A stretch of 64,000 bases of DNA. It comes from Massilia sp. PAMC28688 (GTDB lineage Bacteria; Pseudomonadota; Gammaproteobacteria; Burkholderiales; Burkholderiaceae_D). Shown here one piece after another: positions 17,429 to 28,391 of the stretch. The notes beneath the pieces are model-generated. The model saw nothing but the letters and a program-made list of their open reading frames with translations, had not been told where the DNA came from and made no database searches. Position 1 is the first letter of the stretch. Each line of letters starts with the position of its first letter. Made by a program: the position numbers and the translations under genes. The stretch covers positions 992,001 through 1,056,000 of the forward strand of contig NZ_CP080378.1 in NCBI RefSeq assembly GCF_019443445.1, given 5' to 3'.

Positions 17429-19741
17429 CTAACGGCCCACGCGCTCCAGTTTGGCCACCGACAAGTCCAGCATCTTCATGCCGTTGCGGCCAAAGTTGAT
17501 TTGGGCGCGCGCATTGCTGCCGCCGCCTTCGATGTTGACGATCACGCCCTCGCCAAATTTGCCGTGCACCACGGACTCGCCAATGCGCCAGCCGGGGCCA
17601 CTGGCAGCGGCCTTCTGGATGATCTGCTGGGCGATCTTGTTGTCGGAACCGCCGCCGGAAAACGGGGTTTCGTCCCAGGCCGACTTCTTGTTGCCGAACC
17701 AGTGCGCCTGCACCCGCGGCGTGATCCACTTGAGCGACTGTTCCGGCAATTCGTCCAGAAAGCGCGACTTGCGCCGGTACTGGGTCTGCCCGTGCAGCAT
17801 GCGCGCCTGGGTAAAGCTCATGTACAGGCGCTTCCGGGCGCGCGTGATGGCCACGTACATCAGGCGCCGTTCTTCATCGACGCCATCCAATTCGCGCGAG
17901 CTGTTTTCGTTGGGGAACAAGCCTTCTTCCAGGCCCGTGATGAATACGGCGTCAAATTCCAGGCCCTTGGCCGAGTGCACCGTCATGAGCTGCAGCGCAT
18001 CCTGTCCGGCCTGGGCCTGGGCGTCGCCCGCTTCCAGCGAGGCGTGCGACAGGAAGGCCGACAGCGGGGACATCACGGCCGGCAGCGGCGCGTCGGCGTC
18101 GAGGATCTCGATGCCGTCCTGGTTGACGATGGGGGCGCCGGCCTGGGCATCGGCGCGCGGGCCCATGTGCGCGGGTGCGGCCTGGCCAAAGCCTTCTTCC
18201 TGCACGAACTGGGTGGCCGCGTTGACCATCTGCTCCAGGTTTTCAATGCGGTCGGCGCCTTCCTTTTCGCTCGCGTAATGGGTCAGCAGGCCGCTCGCTT
18301 CGAGCACCACGCGCACCATTTCGGGCAGCGCCAGCTGCTGGGTCTCGAAGCGCGCCCCTTCGATCAGGCGCACGAAGGCACCGAGCGAGGAGCCGGACTT
18401 GCCCATCACGTAAGGCACGGCCGCGTACAGCGAGATGCCATGCTGTTCGGCCGCCATCTGCAGCGATTCGATGGAGCGCATGCCGATGCCCCGCGTCGGG
18501 AAATTGACCACGCGCAGGAATGCCGAATCATTGTGCGGGTTATCCATCAGCTGCAGGTAGGCGATGGCATGCTTGACCTCGGCGCGCTGGAAGTAGCGCT
18601 GGCCGCCATACACGGTGTACGGCAGGCCGGCTGCAAACAGGGCATGCTCGATCACGCGCGACTGGGCATTGGAGCGGTACAGGATGGCGATGTCGCCGCG
18701 CGCGGCGCCGTCGGCAATCAGGCTCTTGGCTTCCTCGATGATCCACTGCGCCTCTTCCAGGTCGGAGGAAGCTTCGTAGATGCGCACCGGCTCGCCATGG
18801 CCTGCATCGGTGCGCAGGTTCTTGCCCAGGCGCTTGGCATTGTTGGCGATCAGGTAGTTGGCACTGTCGAGGATGTGGCCGTGCGAGCGGTAGTTCTGTT
18901 CCAGCTTGATCAGGTTCTCGACCCGGAATTCGCGCTCGAAGGCGGACATGTTGCCCACGTTGGCGCCGCGGAAGGCATAAATGCTCTGGTCATCGTCGCC
19001 CACGGCAAACAGGGCGCCGCCGTGCTGCTCGCCCTGTCCGGCCAGCAGCTTGAGCAGGTTGTACTGCAGGTCATTGGTATCCTGGAACTCATCGACCAGA
19101 ATGTGCTTGAAGCGCTCCTGGTAATGCGCGCGCAGCGGCTGGTTGCGCGACAGCAGCTCGTATGCCCGCAGCAGCAATTCGGCAAAGTCGACGACGCCCT
19201 CGCGCTGGCATTGCTGGTCATATAGCTCGTACAGTTCCACCAGCTTGCGCTCGATGGGGTCGTGCGCTTCCACCTGATGGGCGCGCTGGCCCTGGTCCTT
19301 GGCACTATTGATGAAATACATCAGCGTCTTGGGCGGATATTTTTCATCATCGATATTATTGGCCTTGAGCAGGCGCTTGATCATGGACAGCTGGTCTTGC
19401 GAGTCGAGGATCTGGAAGGTCGGCGGCAGCGCGGCATCGCGGTGATGCGTGCGCAGCAGGCGGTTGCACAGGCCGTGAAAGGTGCCGATCCACATGGCGC
19501 GCGTGCTCACCGGCAGCATGCTGGCCAGGCGCGTGCACATTTCCTTGGCGGCCTTGTTGGTAAACGTCACCGCCATAATCCCGGCCGGCGAGACCTGGCC
19601 GGTCTGGATCAGCCAGGCGATCCGCGTTGTCAATACGCGCGTCTTGCCGGAGCCGGCGCCGGCCAGGATCAGGGCGCTTTGCGGAGGCAGCGTGACCGCT
19701 GCCAGTTGTTCGGGATTGAGGTTATGGAGGAGATTTTGCAT
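17429..19741 (-). CDS. uvrD: DNA helicase II (UvrD/PcrA family)
   Basis: A 770-residue superfamily 1 helicase used in nucleotide excision and mismatch repair. It starts LLHNLNPEQLAAVTLPPQSALILAGAGSGKTRVL: the Q motif followed by Walker A GAGSGKT. Other motifs are VDEFQDTND (II), VGDDDQSIYAFRGA (III), LEQNYRSH (IV), TVHSAKGLEFDAVFITGLEEGLFP (V) and EERRLMYVAITRARKRLYMS (VI). The C-terminus GESVVHGKFGEGVIVNIEG is the Tudor-like RNA-polymerase-interacting tail of UvrD/PcrA, which argues against Rep. Length is normal. Confidence 0.94.
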   Translation of the reverse strand: MQNLLHNLNPEQLAAVTLPPQSALILAGAGSGKTRVLTTRIAWLIQTGQVSPAGIMAVTFTNKAAKEMCTRLASMLPVSTRAMWIGTFHGLCNRLLRTHHRDAALPPTFQILDSQDQLSMIKRLLKANNIDDEKYPPKTLMYFINSAKDQGQRAHQVEAHDPIERKLVELYELYDQQCQREGVVDFAELLLRAYELLSRNQPLRAHYQERFKHILVDEFQDTNDLQYNLLKLLAGQGEQHGGALFAVGDDDQSIYAFRGANVGNMSAFEREFRVENLIKLEQNYRSHGHILDSANYLIANNAKRLGKNLRTDAGHGEPVRIYEASSDLEEAQWIIEEAKSLIADGAARGDIAILYRSNAQSRVIEHALFAAGLPYTVYGGQRYFQRAEVKHAIAYLQLMDNPHNDSAFLRVVNFPTRGIGMRSIESLQMAAEQHGISLYAAVPYVMGKSGSSLGAFVRLIEGARFETQQLALPEMVRVVLEASGLLTHYASEKEGADRIENLEQMVNAATQFVQEEGFGQAAPAHMGPRADAQAGAPIVNQDGIEILDADAPLPAVMSPLSAFLSHASLEAGDAQAQAGQDALQLMTVHSAKGLEFDAVFITGLEEGLFPNENSSRELDGVDEERRLMYVAITRARKRLYMSFTQARMLHGQTQYRRKSRFLDELPEQSLKWITPRVQAHWFGNKKSAWDETPFSGGGSDNKIAQQIIQKAAASGPGWRIGESVVHGKFGEGVIVNIEGGGSNARAQINFGRNGMKMLDLSVAKLERVGR

Positions 19742-19918
19742 CCCGTGATTATACCGGGGGTACCGGCGCGCGGCGCCAGCGACCAGACACCGCGCGCTGT
19801 CATCACGCCTGCGCGGCGGGCGGCGTGACGGTGGTGGTCAGTCAGCAGCGCTGACCGATCTTTCACGACAGGCAAGCGTCACCGGCGGCGGCCGGCGCCG
19901 CCGGGACGGTCAAGCGGA

Positions 19919-21025
19919 TCAGTACATCACGACCGAGCGGATGGACTCGCCGCTCTTCATCAGGTCAAAGCCTTCATTGATGCGGTCGAGCGGCAGGCGG
20001 TGGGTGATCAGGTCGTCGATGTTGATCTTGCCATCCATGTACCAGTCCACGATTTTCGGCACGTCGGTGCGCCCGCGCGCGCCGCCAAAGGCGGAGCCCT
20101 TCCACACGCGGCCGGTCACCAGCTGGAACGGGCGGGTCGATATCTCCTGACCTGCCGCGGCCACGCCGATGATGATCGACTGGCCCCAGCCCTTGTGGCA
20201 GCACTCAAGCGACTGGCGCATGGTGGTGACGTTGCCGATGCACTCAAAGCTGTAGTCGGCGCCGCCGTCGGTCAGGCCAATGATGGCGTCGACCACGTTT
20301 TCCACGTCGGACGGATTGATAAAGTGGGTCATGCCGAACTTGCGTGCCATTTCCTGGCGCGCCGGATTGATGTCGACCCCGATGATCTTGTCGGCGCCCA
20401 CCATGCGCGCTGCCTGGATCACGTTCAGGCCGATGCCGCCCAGGCCAAACACGACCACGTTGGCGCCCGCCTCCACCTTGGCCGTAAACAGCACCGCGCC
20501 CACGCCGGTGGTGACGCCGCAGCCGATATAGCAAATCTTGTCGAACGGCGCGTCCGAGCGCACCTTGGCCAGGGCGATTTCCGGCACCACGATGTAGTTC
20601 GAAAAGGTGGACGTGCCCATGTAGTGGTAAATCGGCTGGCCGTCCATCGAGAAGCGGCTGGTCGCGTCGGGCATCAGGCCGCGGCCCTGGGTCGAACGGA
20701 TCGACTGGCACAGGTTGGTCTTTTGCGACAGGCAGAATTTACACTGGCGGCACTCGGGGGTGTAGAGCGGGATGACATGGTCATCCTTGCGCAGGCTGGT
20801 CACGCCAGGCCCCACGTCCACCACCACGCCGGCGCCCTCATGGCCCAGGATCGACGGGAAAATTCCTTCCGGATCGGCGCCAGAGAGGGTGTAGTAATCG
20901 GTGTGGCAGATGCCGGTGGCCTTGATCTCCACCAGCACTTCGCCGGCCCTGGGACCTTCCAGGTCCACCTCTTCAATCGTCAGCGGTTGGCCCGCCTTCC
21001 ATGCAATCGCAGCCTTGGTTTTCAT
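19919..21025 (-). CDS. frmA: S-(hydroxymethyl)glutathione dehydrogenase / class III alcohol dehydrogenase
   Basis: An NAD-dependent zinc enzyme that oxidises the formaldehyde-glutathione adduct. The 368-residue protein starts MKTKAAIAWKAGQPLTIEEVDL. It contains the catalytic zinc site ATGICHTDYYTLSG and GHEGAGVVVDVG, the structural zinc cysteines CRQCKFCLSQKTNLC, and the Rossmann motif VFGLGGIGLNVIQ. The start at 21025 gives the conserved N-terminus. No FrmR-type regulator or FrmB esterase is adjacent, so it is a stand-alone detoxification gene here. Confidence 0.94.
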   Translation of the reverse strand: MKTKAAIAWKAGQPLTIEEVDLEGPRAGEVLVEIKATGICHTDYYTLSGADPEGIFPSILGHEGAGVVVDVGPGVTSLRKDDHVIPLYTPECRQCKFCLSQKTNLCQSIRSTQGRGLMPDATSRFSMDGQPIYHYMGTSTFSNYIVVPEIALAKVRSDAPFDKICYIGCGVTTGVGAVLFTAKVEAGANVVVFGLGGIGLNVIQAARMVGADKIIGVDINPARQEMARKFGMTHFINPSDVENVVDAIIGLTDGGADYSFECIGNVTTMRQSLECCHKGWGQSIIIGVAAAGQEISTRPFQLVTGRVWKGSAFGGARGRTDVPKIVDWYMDGKINIDDLITHRLPLDRINEGFDLMKSGESIRSVVMY

Positions 21026-21346
21026 TGGTGATGTGCCTGATAAATGTGGGACTGCCATCATACCAAGGACCGCGGGTCCGCGAAGCATCGCCCTGTGGCC
21101 GGCACAGCGGGGCAGGCGTGAAGCTTGCGGACAGGCGTGCGTTCGCGCACCGACGGATTTCTCTCCGGAAGCGAAAATTGAATTGAGTTAAATGATTGCG
21201 AGCCGACCCAGCTGGCTCTTTTCCTATGTATCAATCCCGGGCGGCTTGGACGCTCCGGCCAAAGTTTTATTTCGTCGCAATTTCCGTGACAGGCGAAACC
21301 ATTCATCGAGTTATCGCACCTATCACCTATTGGGATTGGAAATAAA
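21026..21346. other. Intergenic region between divergent frmA and a response regulator
   Basis: About 320 bases hold the divergent promoters of both genes. A GGAAA ribosome site precedes the regulator ATG. I see no convincing -35/-10 pair, RNA gene or repeat. Confidence 0.4.
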
Positions 21347-21721
21347 ATGCACAAGCGCTTGATCTTGATCGTCGATGACGAAGCCGACTTGCGAGCCATG
21401 ATGCAGGAGATCTTTGAACTGTCGGGCTATCTGGTAGTGACCACTTGCCATGGGCGGGAGGCGCTCGACTACCTGATGGGCGCGCCGCGACCGCACCTGA
21501 TCCTGCTGGACTTGACCATGCCGGTCATGGGCGGCCTGGCTTTCCTTGAAGAGCTGCACTGCGGCGACTATCCCCACCTCACCAGTATTCCCGTTGTCGT
21601 CATATCGGCCGTGGAGCAATTCGTCGACCTGGAGCGCTTTGGCTGCGCCGGCACGCTCATCAAACCTGCCAGCCTGGATGACATCCTGTCCACGGCCTGG
21701 CGCGCCATGGAACGGGCCTGA
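21347..21721 (+). CDS. Single-domain response regulator (CheY-like)
   Basis: A 124-residue stand-alone receiver domain with no output domain. The acidic pocket is DDEADL near residue 10, the phosphoacceptor aspartate is in ILLDLTMPVMGG, the switch Ser/Thr is in VVVISAV, and the conserved lysine is in TLIKPAS. Such proteins act through protein-protein contact or phosphorelay. Two further receiver proteins are encoded convergently just downstream and a fourth within 2 kb, but no histidine kinase is nearby. Confidence 0.9.
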   Translation: MHKRLILIVDDEADLRAMMQEIFELSGYLVVTTCHGREALDYLMGAPRPHLILLDLTMPVMGGLAFLEELHCGDYPHLTSIPVVVISAVEQFVDLERFGCAGTLIKPASLDDILSTAWRAMERA

Positions 21722-21738
21722 CGCCAGTGGCCGCCACC

Positions 21739-22134
21739 TCAGTTGATGCCGGTAATGTGGCGCGACCACAGGCTGTGCAGCTGGCCGGTCAGACGCAGCG
21801 GCAGCAGTGGCTTGGCAATGACGCCGATGGCACCTGCTTCGATGTAGCGCGCAATATCCTGCTCGGCCGTCAGGCCAGTGATGAACAGGGCTGGAACATC
21901 GGCCAGGTGCGGCATGCGGCGCAGCATGGCCAGGGTGCTCACGCCATCGAGTTCGGGCATCATCACGTCGAGCAAAATCAGGTCGGGATGGAAGTCGCGC
22001 GCCGCGTGCAGCGCTTCGCGCCCTGAACTGCATTCGCGCACTTCAAACTTACCCAGGACTTCCATCACCAGCTTGGCGGTGGTGCGCACGTGCAGGTCGT
22101 CTTCCACGTACAGGATTGACTTGAGAGCCGGCAT
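21739..22134 (-). CDS. Single-domain response regulator
   Basis: A 131-residue receiver-only protein starting MPALKSILYVEDDLHVR. The acidic pair is EDD, the acceptor aspartate is in LILLDVMMPELDG, the switch residue is in ALFITGLT, and the lysine is in GVIAKPLLPL. The start at 22134 was chosen because the long upstream extension is a shadow of the next gene. It begins one base after the stop codon of the upstream receiver gene (22136-22687), so the two form a two-gene operon. Confidence 0.9.
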   Translation of the reverse strand: MPALKSILYVEDDLHVRTTAKLVMEVLGKFEVRECSSGREALHAARDFHPDLILLDVMMPELDGVSTLAMLRRMPHLADVPALFITGLTAEQDIARYIEAGAIGVIAKPLLPLRLTGQLHSLWSRHITGIN

Positions 22135-22135
22135 G

Positions 22136-22687
22136 TCAGTCTCCCGCAACCAATGATGAGGAAACGCCCAGCAGGCCGGCAATGGCGACCCACAACTGGC
22201 GTGCCGAGGTCCAGGGCTTGGCAAGGTAGGCCGGGCTGACATCGCGCCAGTGGGGCTCGACGGCAGCGTACACCAGCAAGGGGGTGCCATTGAGCAGCGG
22301 CAGCAGGCTGCGTCCATCGCCGTCCGGCAAGGCCGGATCGAGCACCACCAGGGAAAACACGTCCGTGGCCAGCAGCTGGCGTGCCTGTTCCAGCGTAGCG
22401 GCATGGGTCACTGTTGCTTCGGGCGCCACCAGGGCAGCGAGCAGCCTGACGGCGGCTGCGTCGGCATCAATATGCAGCACGCGCGGACAGCCGCTACCGT
22501 GCGCGTCATGGCCAGGCCCGTTAGCGGGGGCTTCGAAATACATCGGCTCATGCGGCCCGCCTGCCCTCTGGCGCACGGCGCCCACCTGGTGCCTGGCCGG
22601 GGAATGCGATGGTCGCTGGCCATGGCCGGCACGCGTGCCGGTGGCGGTACTGAAGGCGCAGCGCTGCGCGTGTGTGGTCGACTTCAT
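22136..22687 (-). CDS. Divergent receiver-domain protein with disordered N-terminal extension
   Basis: A 183-residue protein. The first ~70 residues are low-complexity, rich in His, Ala, Gly and Pro. The rest is a receiver-like domain: RVLHIDADAAAVRLL (acidic pocket reduced to D-A-D), LVVLDPALPDGDG (phosphoacceptor aspartate kept) and PAYLAKPWTS (lysine kept). An excellent ribosome site (AAAAGGAGG) precedes the ATG at 22687. It is translationally close to the following canonical receiver gene. It may have reduced metal binding and act as a partner or phosphate sink; this is inference. Confidence 0.75.
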   Translation of the reverse strand: MKSTTHAQRCAFSTATGTRAGHGQRPSHSPARHQVGAVRQRAGGPHEPMYFEAPANGPGHDAHGSGCPRVLHIDADAAAVRLLAALVAPEATVTHAATLEQARQLLATDVFSLVVLDPALPDGDGRSLLPLLNGTPLLVYAAVEPHWRDVSPAYLAKPWTSARQLWVAIAGLLGVSSSLVAGD

Positions 22688-22960
22688 GCGACCTCCTTTT
22701 CGTGATCCGTATCGATTGGGAACCTGACGGTGCCGTCGCAATGGCGCGGCGATCAATCAGGGAACAAGCGGCGGAGCTGGGCCGAAATGTGCAATCGGCC
22801 GCGGGGAAAAGGCGGCGCTGGAACGGGTGACGGAAAGTCACCGCATGCTTTGCTTACTGTGGGGCAAAATTGTTCCGTGAAGGGATCTTACCCTACGCCG
22901 GGCACGTGTGCCTGACCCCGTGTAATTTTATTTAACGATGACATCCATAGCAAAAGACAA

Positions 22961-23605
22961 TTACGACTTGCCTTTACTTATGCGGCTGGCAAAGCCGGCG
23001 TGCAAGCCATTGAGGGTTTCCTCGGCCGCCAGCAACTGTTCGGCAACTTCATTGATCTTGCGGCGGCTGGAGCGCGCGTGGTCGCGCAGGACTTCGAACG
23101 CGGTGTTGCGGTCGGTCTGGAATTTACCCATCAGCAGCCCGATGGCCAGGCTGGTTTCGCGGCCCGCGGCCAGGGCGGCATTCAGATTGGCTTCGGTGCG
23201 GCGCAGCTGGCGAATATCGTCGGCGCGGGCCAGCCCGGCCTCGAAGGCGGGCATCAGGCGCGCCGCATCCACCGGCTTGACCAGATAGCCGACGGCGCCA
23301 TGGGCGGCGGCCTGCCTGGCCGATTCCGCATCTTCGACGGCGGACAGGAACATGAACGGCACGCTCGTTTCTGCCTTGAGCCGCGCTGCCAGTTCCAGCC
23401 CCGTCATGCCGGGCATAGTGATGTCGAGCAGGGCCAGGTCCGGCTCGCCCGCCGCCACTACCTGCAGTGCCTCGTCGCCGGAGGCGGCGGCCACCGTATC
23501 GTAGCCGGCGTGCTGCAAGACTTCGGTCAGGAATTCGCACAGCTGTGCGTCGTCGTCGACAATCAAAATCCGGCGCTTGGCGGCGGTGGCAGTGGCGATA
23601 GGCAT
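22961..23605 (-). CDS. Response regulator with ANTAR RNA-binding output domain
   Basis: A 214-residue regulator. Residues 10-125 form a receiver (ILIVDDDAQL, acceptor Asp in LALLDITMPGMTG, switch in MFLSAVED, lysine in YLVKPVD). A helical segment and an ANTAR domain follow (ETSLAIGLLMGKFQTDRNTAFEVLRDHARSSRRKINEVAEQLL, about residues 150-195). ANTAR regulators usually bind paired hairpins in transcripts to prevent termination, as in AmiR and NasT. No nitrogen-assimilation genes are adjacent, so the target is unknown. It is upstream of the thiamine operon's end on the same strand but separate from it. Confidence 0.87.
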   Translation of the reverse strand: MPIATATAAKRRILIVDDDAQLCEFLTEVLQHAGYDTVAAASGDEALQVVAAGEPDLALLDITMPGMTGLELAARLKAETSVPFMFLSAVEDAESARQAAAHGAVGYLVKPVDAARLMPAFEAGLARADDIRQLRRTEANLNAALAAGRETSLAIGLLMGKFQTDRNTAFEVLRDHARSSRRKINEVAEQLLAAEETLNGLHAGFASRISKGKS

Positions 23606-23649
23606 GGGTCGAGGTAGCGGTGGCTGATGGTGAAAAGATTATACGGCCA

Positions 23650-24285
23650 CTATGCATTCCCTGCACGTTCAGCCAGCTCGGCAAACAGGGCGCCAAAGGC
23701 ACGCACCACGGCGCCCGGGTCGTGGGCCTGGTACACGCTGGTGATGGCAGCGACCATGTCGGCCCCGCGCGCCACCAGTGGGGCCGCGTTGTGCGGCGTC
23801 ATGCCGCCGATGACCACCAGCGGTATTGACAGCGCCGCGCGCGCCTGGGTGAGAATATCGGGCGAGGTGGTAAAACTGTAGCGCTTGACGGGCGAGGGAT
23901 AGAAGCCGCCAAAGGCGGCGTAGCTGGCGCCGTCGCGCTCGGCAGCGGCCGCCAGCGCCAAGTCGCCATAGCAGGAGGCCCCCACAATCTTGTCAGGCCC
24001 AAGCACTGCACGCGCCTCGCGCACCGAGACGTCGGTGCCGCCCACATGGACCCCGTCGGCGCCCAGCGTCATGCACAGCTCAATGTGGTCGTTGATGATC
24101 AGGGGCCGCGCGTATTGACGGCACAGGGCAAGCAGGGCCGTGGCCTGTTCGCACCGCAGTGGCGCGCCCGCTTCCTTGTGGCGGTACTGGACCATGGCGG
24201 CCCCGGCCTCGAGCCCGGCGCGCGTGTAGTCGATCAGGTTGGCGGTGTCGTCCCAGTTGGGCGTTACCAGATACAAGCCTTGCAT
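23650..24285 (-). CDS. thiE: Thiamine phosphate synthase
   Basis: Joins hydroxymethylpyrimidine diphosphate and the thiazole phosphate carboxylate to give thiamine phosphate. The 211-residue TIM-barrel protein has GAAMVQYRHKEA, LIINDHIELCMTLGADGVHVGGTD and the phosphate-binding VIGGMTPHN. It is the last gene of thiC-thiS-thiG-thiD-thiE, starting three bases after thiD. Length is typical. Confidence 0.94.
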   Translation of the reverse strand: MQGLYLVTPNWDDTANLIDYTRAGLEAGAAMVQYRHKEAGAPLRCEQATALLALCRQYARPLIINDHIELCMTLGADGVHVGGTDVSVREARAVLGPDKIVGASCYGDLALAAAAERDGASYAAFGGFYPSPVKRYSFTTSPDILTQARAALSIPLVVIGGMTPHNAAPLVARGADMVAAITSVYQAHDPGAVVRAFGALFAELAERAGNA

Positions 24286-24288
24286 ATG

Positions 24289-25035
24289 CTACCTCGTGAA
24301 AGTGGACAGGAACCGGCGCGGAATGGATTGCCCGGGCCCGATGGAAAACGCGGTCGCGAGGCTCTGGTGGACGTACTCCTGCGCCGTGCCGAGCGCCGCT
24401 TCGAGCGTATCGCCGCGTGCCAGGCAGGCGGCAATGGCGGCGGCCAGGGTGCAGCCGCTGCCGTGAAACGCGCCCGGCAGGCGCGGCCAGCGCCAGGACC
24501 AGTGGCCGCAGCGGTTGATCACGTCCGCGCCCTCGCCATGCCCGCCCGTGACCAGCACGTGGCGGCAGGCGGCAAGATCAAGCGCGGCCGCCTCGCCCAG
24601 GTTGGGCGTGGCCACGCTGGCCAGCGCCAGCAAGGGTGCAAGCGCGGCGCGGGCATCGCCGCGTGCGAGCGCGTCGCCATGGCCACTGGCCAGCACCGGG
24701 TCCAGCACCACCGGCAACTGCGGCTGCCGCGCGCGCAGCATGGTGATGATGGCGGCAATGGCCTCGGCATTGGCGCGGTTGCCGGGGATGCCGATCTTGA
24801 CCGCGTCAATGCGGGTGACCGCCATCAGTGCCTGCGCCTGGCGCGCGAGCAGGACCGCATCCACCGGTTCGACCGCATGCACGCGCTCGTGGTCCTGCAC
24901 CGTCAGGGCGGTGACGATGGGCAGCGCATGCGCCCCCAGCGCCGCAATGGCCGTGATATCGGCCGCAATGCCGGCGCCGCCCGAGGGATCGAGCCCCGCG
25001 AACACCAGCACCGTGGCCGCGCCCTGCCCTGTCAT
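24289..25035 (-). CDS. thiD: Hydroxymethylpyrimidine/phosphomethylpyrimidine kinase
   Basis: Phosphorylates HMP and HMP-phosphate in pyrimidine-branch thiamine synthesis. The 248-residue ribokinase-fold protein starts [27 protein letters not shown]. It has GLDPSGGAG near the N-terminus, [14 protein letters not shown] in the middle and the catalytic [14 protein letters not shown] anion hole near the C-terminus. Its ATG overlaps the thiG stop (ATGA), so the long upstream ORF extension is a thiG shadow. It is somewhat shorter than E. coli ThiD (266 residues) but complete. Confidence 0.93.
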   Translation of the reverse strand: MTGQGAATVLVFAGLDPSGGAGIAADITAIAALGAHALPIVTALTVQDHERVHAVEPVDAVLLARQAQALMAVTRIDAVKIGIPGNRANAEAIAAIITMLRARQPQLPVVLDPVLASGHGDALARGDARAALAPLLALASVATPNLGEAAALDLAACRHVLVTGGHGEGADVINRCGHWSWRWPRLPGAFHGSGCTLAAAIAACLARGDTLEAALGTAQEYVHQSLATAFSIGPGQSIPRRFLSTFTR

Positions 25036-25814
25036 GTGAAGCGCCCCGCCATGGGCGAGGAAGGCGATGCCGCAAAGCGGCGCGGCATGCGACCGGCCAG
25101 GTAAGCTTCGCGCCCGGCCTGCACCGCCAGCTTCATGGCGCCAGCCATGCGCACCGGGTCGCGCGCCAGGGCAATGGCGCTGTTCATCAAGACCCCGTCG
25201 CAACCCAGTTCCATGGCAATGGCGGCATCGGAAGCGGTGCCCACGCCGGCGTCCACCAGCACCGGCACTTCGCTTTGCTCGATGATGAGCGACAGGTTCC
25301 ATGGATTGAGAATGCCCATGCCGGAGCCGATCAGGGACGCCAGCGGCATGATGGCCACGCAGCCGATCTGCTCCAGGATGCGGGCCTGGATCGGGTCGTC
25401 GCTGCAGTAGACCATGACGTCAAAGCCGTCCTTGACCAGCTGCTCGGCTGCGACCAGGGTTTCGGGCATGTGCGGGAACAGGGTCTTTTCGTCGCCCAGC
25501 ACTTCGAGCTTGACCAGCTTGCGCCCGCCCAGCAGCTCGCGCGCCATCTGCAGGGTGTACACCGCGTCTTTCGCCGTGTAGCAGCCGGCGGTATTGGGCA
25601 GGATGGTGTAGCGCTCCGGCGGCAGCACGTCGAGCAGGCTGGGAGCGTCCTTGTCCTGGCCAATGTTCACCCGGCGGATGGCCACGGTCACAATCTGCGC
25701 TTCGGCGGCGTCGGTTGCCTCGCGCGTCTGCGCCAGGTCGCGGTACTTGCCGCTGCCAACGAGCAGGCGCGAGCGGTACTGCCTGCCGGCGATGGTGAGG
25801 AAATCGTCTTGCAT
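25032..25814 (-). CDS. thiG: Thiazole synthase
   Basis: Forms the thiazole phosphate ring from deoxyxylulose 5-phosphate, the dehydroglycine imine and ThiS thiocarboxylate. The 260-residue TIM-barrel starts [24 protein letters not shown]. It shows the Schiff-base lysine in [26 protein letters not shown] and the phosphate loop [23 protein letters not shown] lies eight bases before the ATG at 25814; the ORF from 25829 uses a TTG and is less likely. It follows thiS by 21 bases. Confidence 0.95.
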   Translation of the reverse strand: MQDDFLTIAGRQYRSRLLVGSGKYRDLAQTREATDAAEAQIVTVAIRRVNIGQDKDAPSLLDVLPPERYTILPNTAGCYTAKDAVYTLQMARELLGGRKLVKLEVLGDEKTLFPHMPETLVAAEQLVKDGFDVMVYCSDDPIQARILEQIGCVAIMPLASLIGSGMGILNPWNLSLIIEQSEVPVLVDAGVGTASDAAIAMELGCDGVLMNSAIALARDPVRMAGAMKLAVQAGREAYLAGRMPRRFAASPSSPMAGRFT

Positions 25815-25835
25815 TGTCAGTTCTCCCAATAGGTG

Positions 25836-26038
25836 TCAGCCGCCGCCGATGGCGCGCACGATGTCGATCTTGTCCTGGGCCAGCAGCACGCGCTGGGGCC
25901 ACATCTGGCGTGGCACCACCTGGCGGTTGACGGCCAGCGCCACCGCCTGGGTGGGCACGTCCAGCTGGTCCACCAGTTCGCGCAGCGTGGTCCAGGTTTG
26001 CACGCTGCGCTTTTCGCCATTGACTTCAATGTCGATCA

Positions 26039-26039
<1 letters not shown>
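25836..26039 (-). CDS. thiS: Sulfur carrier protein ThiS
   Basis: A 67-residue ubiquitin-like protein (MIDIEVNGEKRSVQTWTTL...) ending in AIGGG, the flexible glycine tail that carries the thiocarboxylate. The start at 26039 overlaps the thiC stop (ATGA); the longer ORF to 26195 is a thiC shadow. It carries sulfur to ThiG. Activation needs a ThiF-type adenylyltransferase, which is not encoded nearby. Confidence 0.93.
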
Positions 26040-28115
<2,076 letters not shown>

Positions 28116-28391
28116 GTGCTGCCTTGTAGCAGCGGACGGATTATACCTGCCTTGGGCGCAAGGCAACATGGTTAGATGCTTAAAATTGATCAATGCTGCG
28201 CACGGAACCGTTTCGTTCTTAAAAAGTTCCGCAAAAATCTACTATATATATTCACGTCCGCTATAAAAAACCCAACAGTGGCTGAATTTGAACGCGCTTA
28301 GGATAAGGCCTCGTCCACCCGGCGACCCAACCTCGCGCCGGGCGCAGCCACTACCTGCGTCCGGGTTCGCGACCTATTCGGAGACTGATCC
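28116..28391. other. AT-rich intergenic region upstream of the first protease
   Basis: Divergent promoters for the thi operon (minus) and the first S8 protease (plus) must lie here. The stretch 28160-28280 is clearly less GC-rich and contains TATATATATT and TATAAAAAAC. It lacks the leader motif found before proteases 2 and 3. A GGAG ribosome site precedes 28392. Confidence 0.4.
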
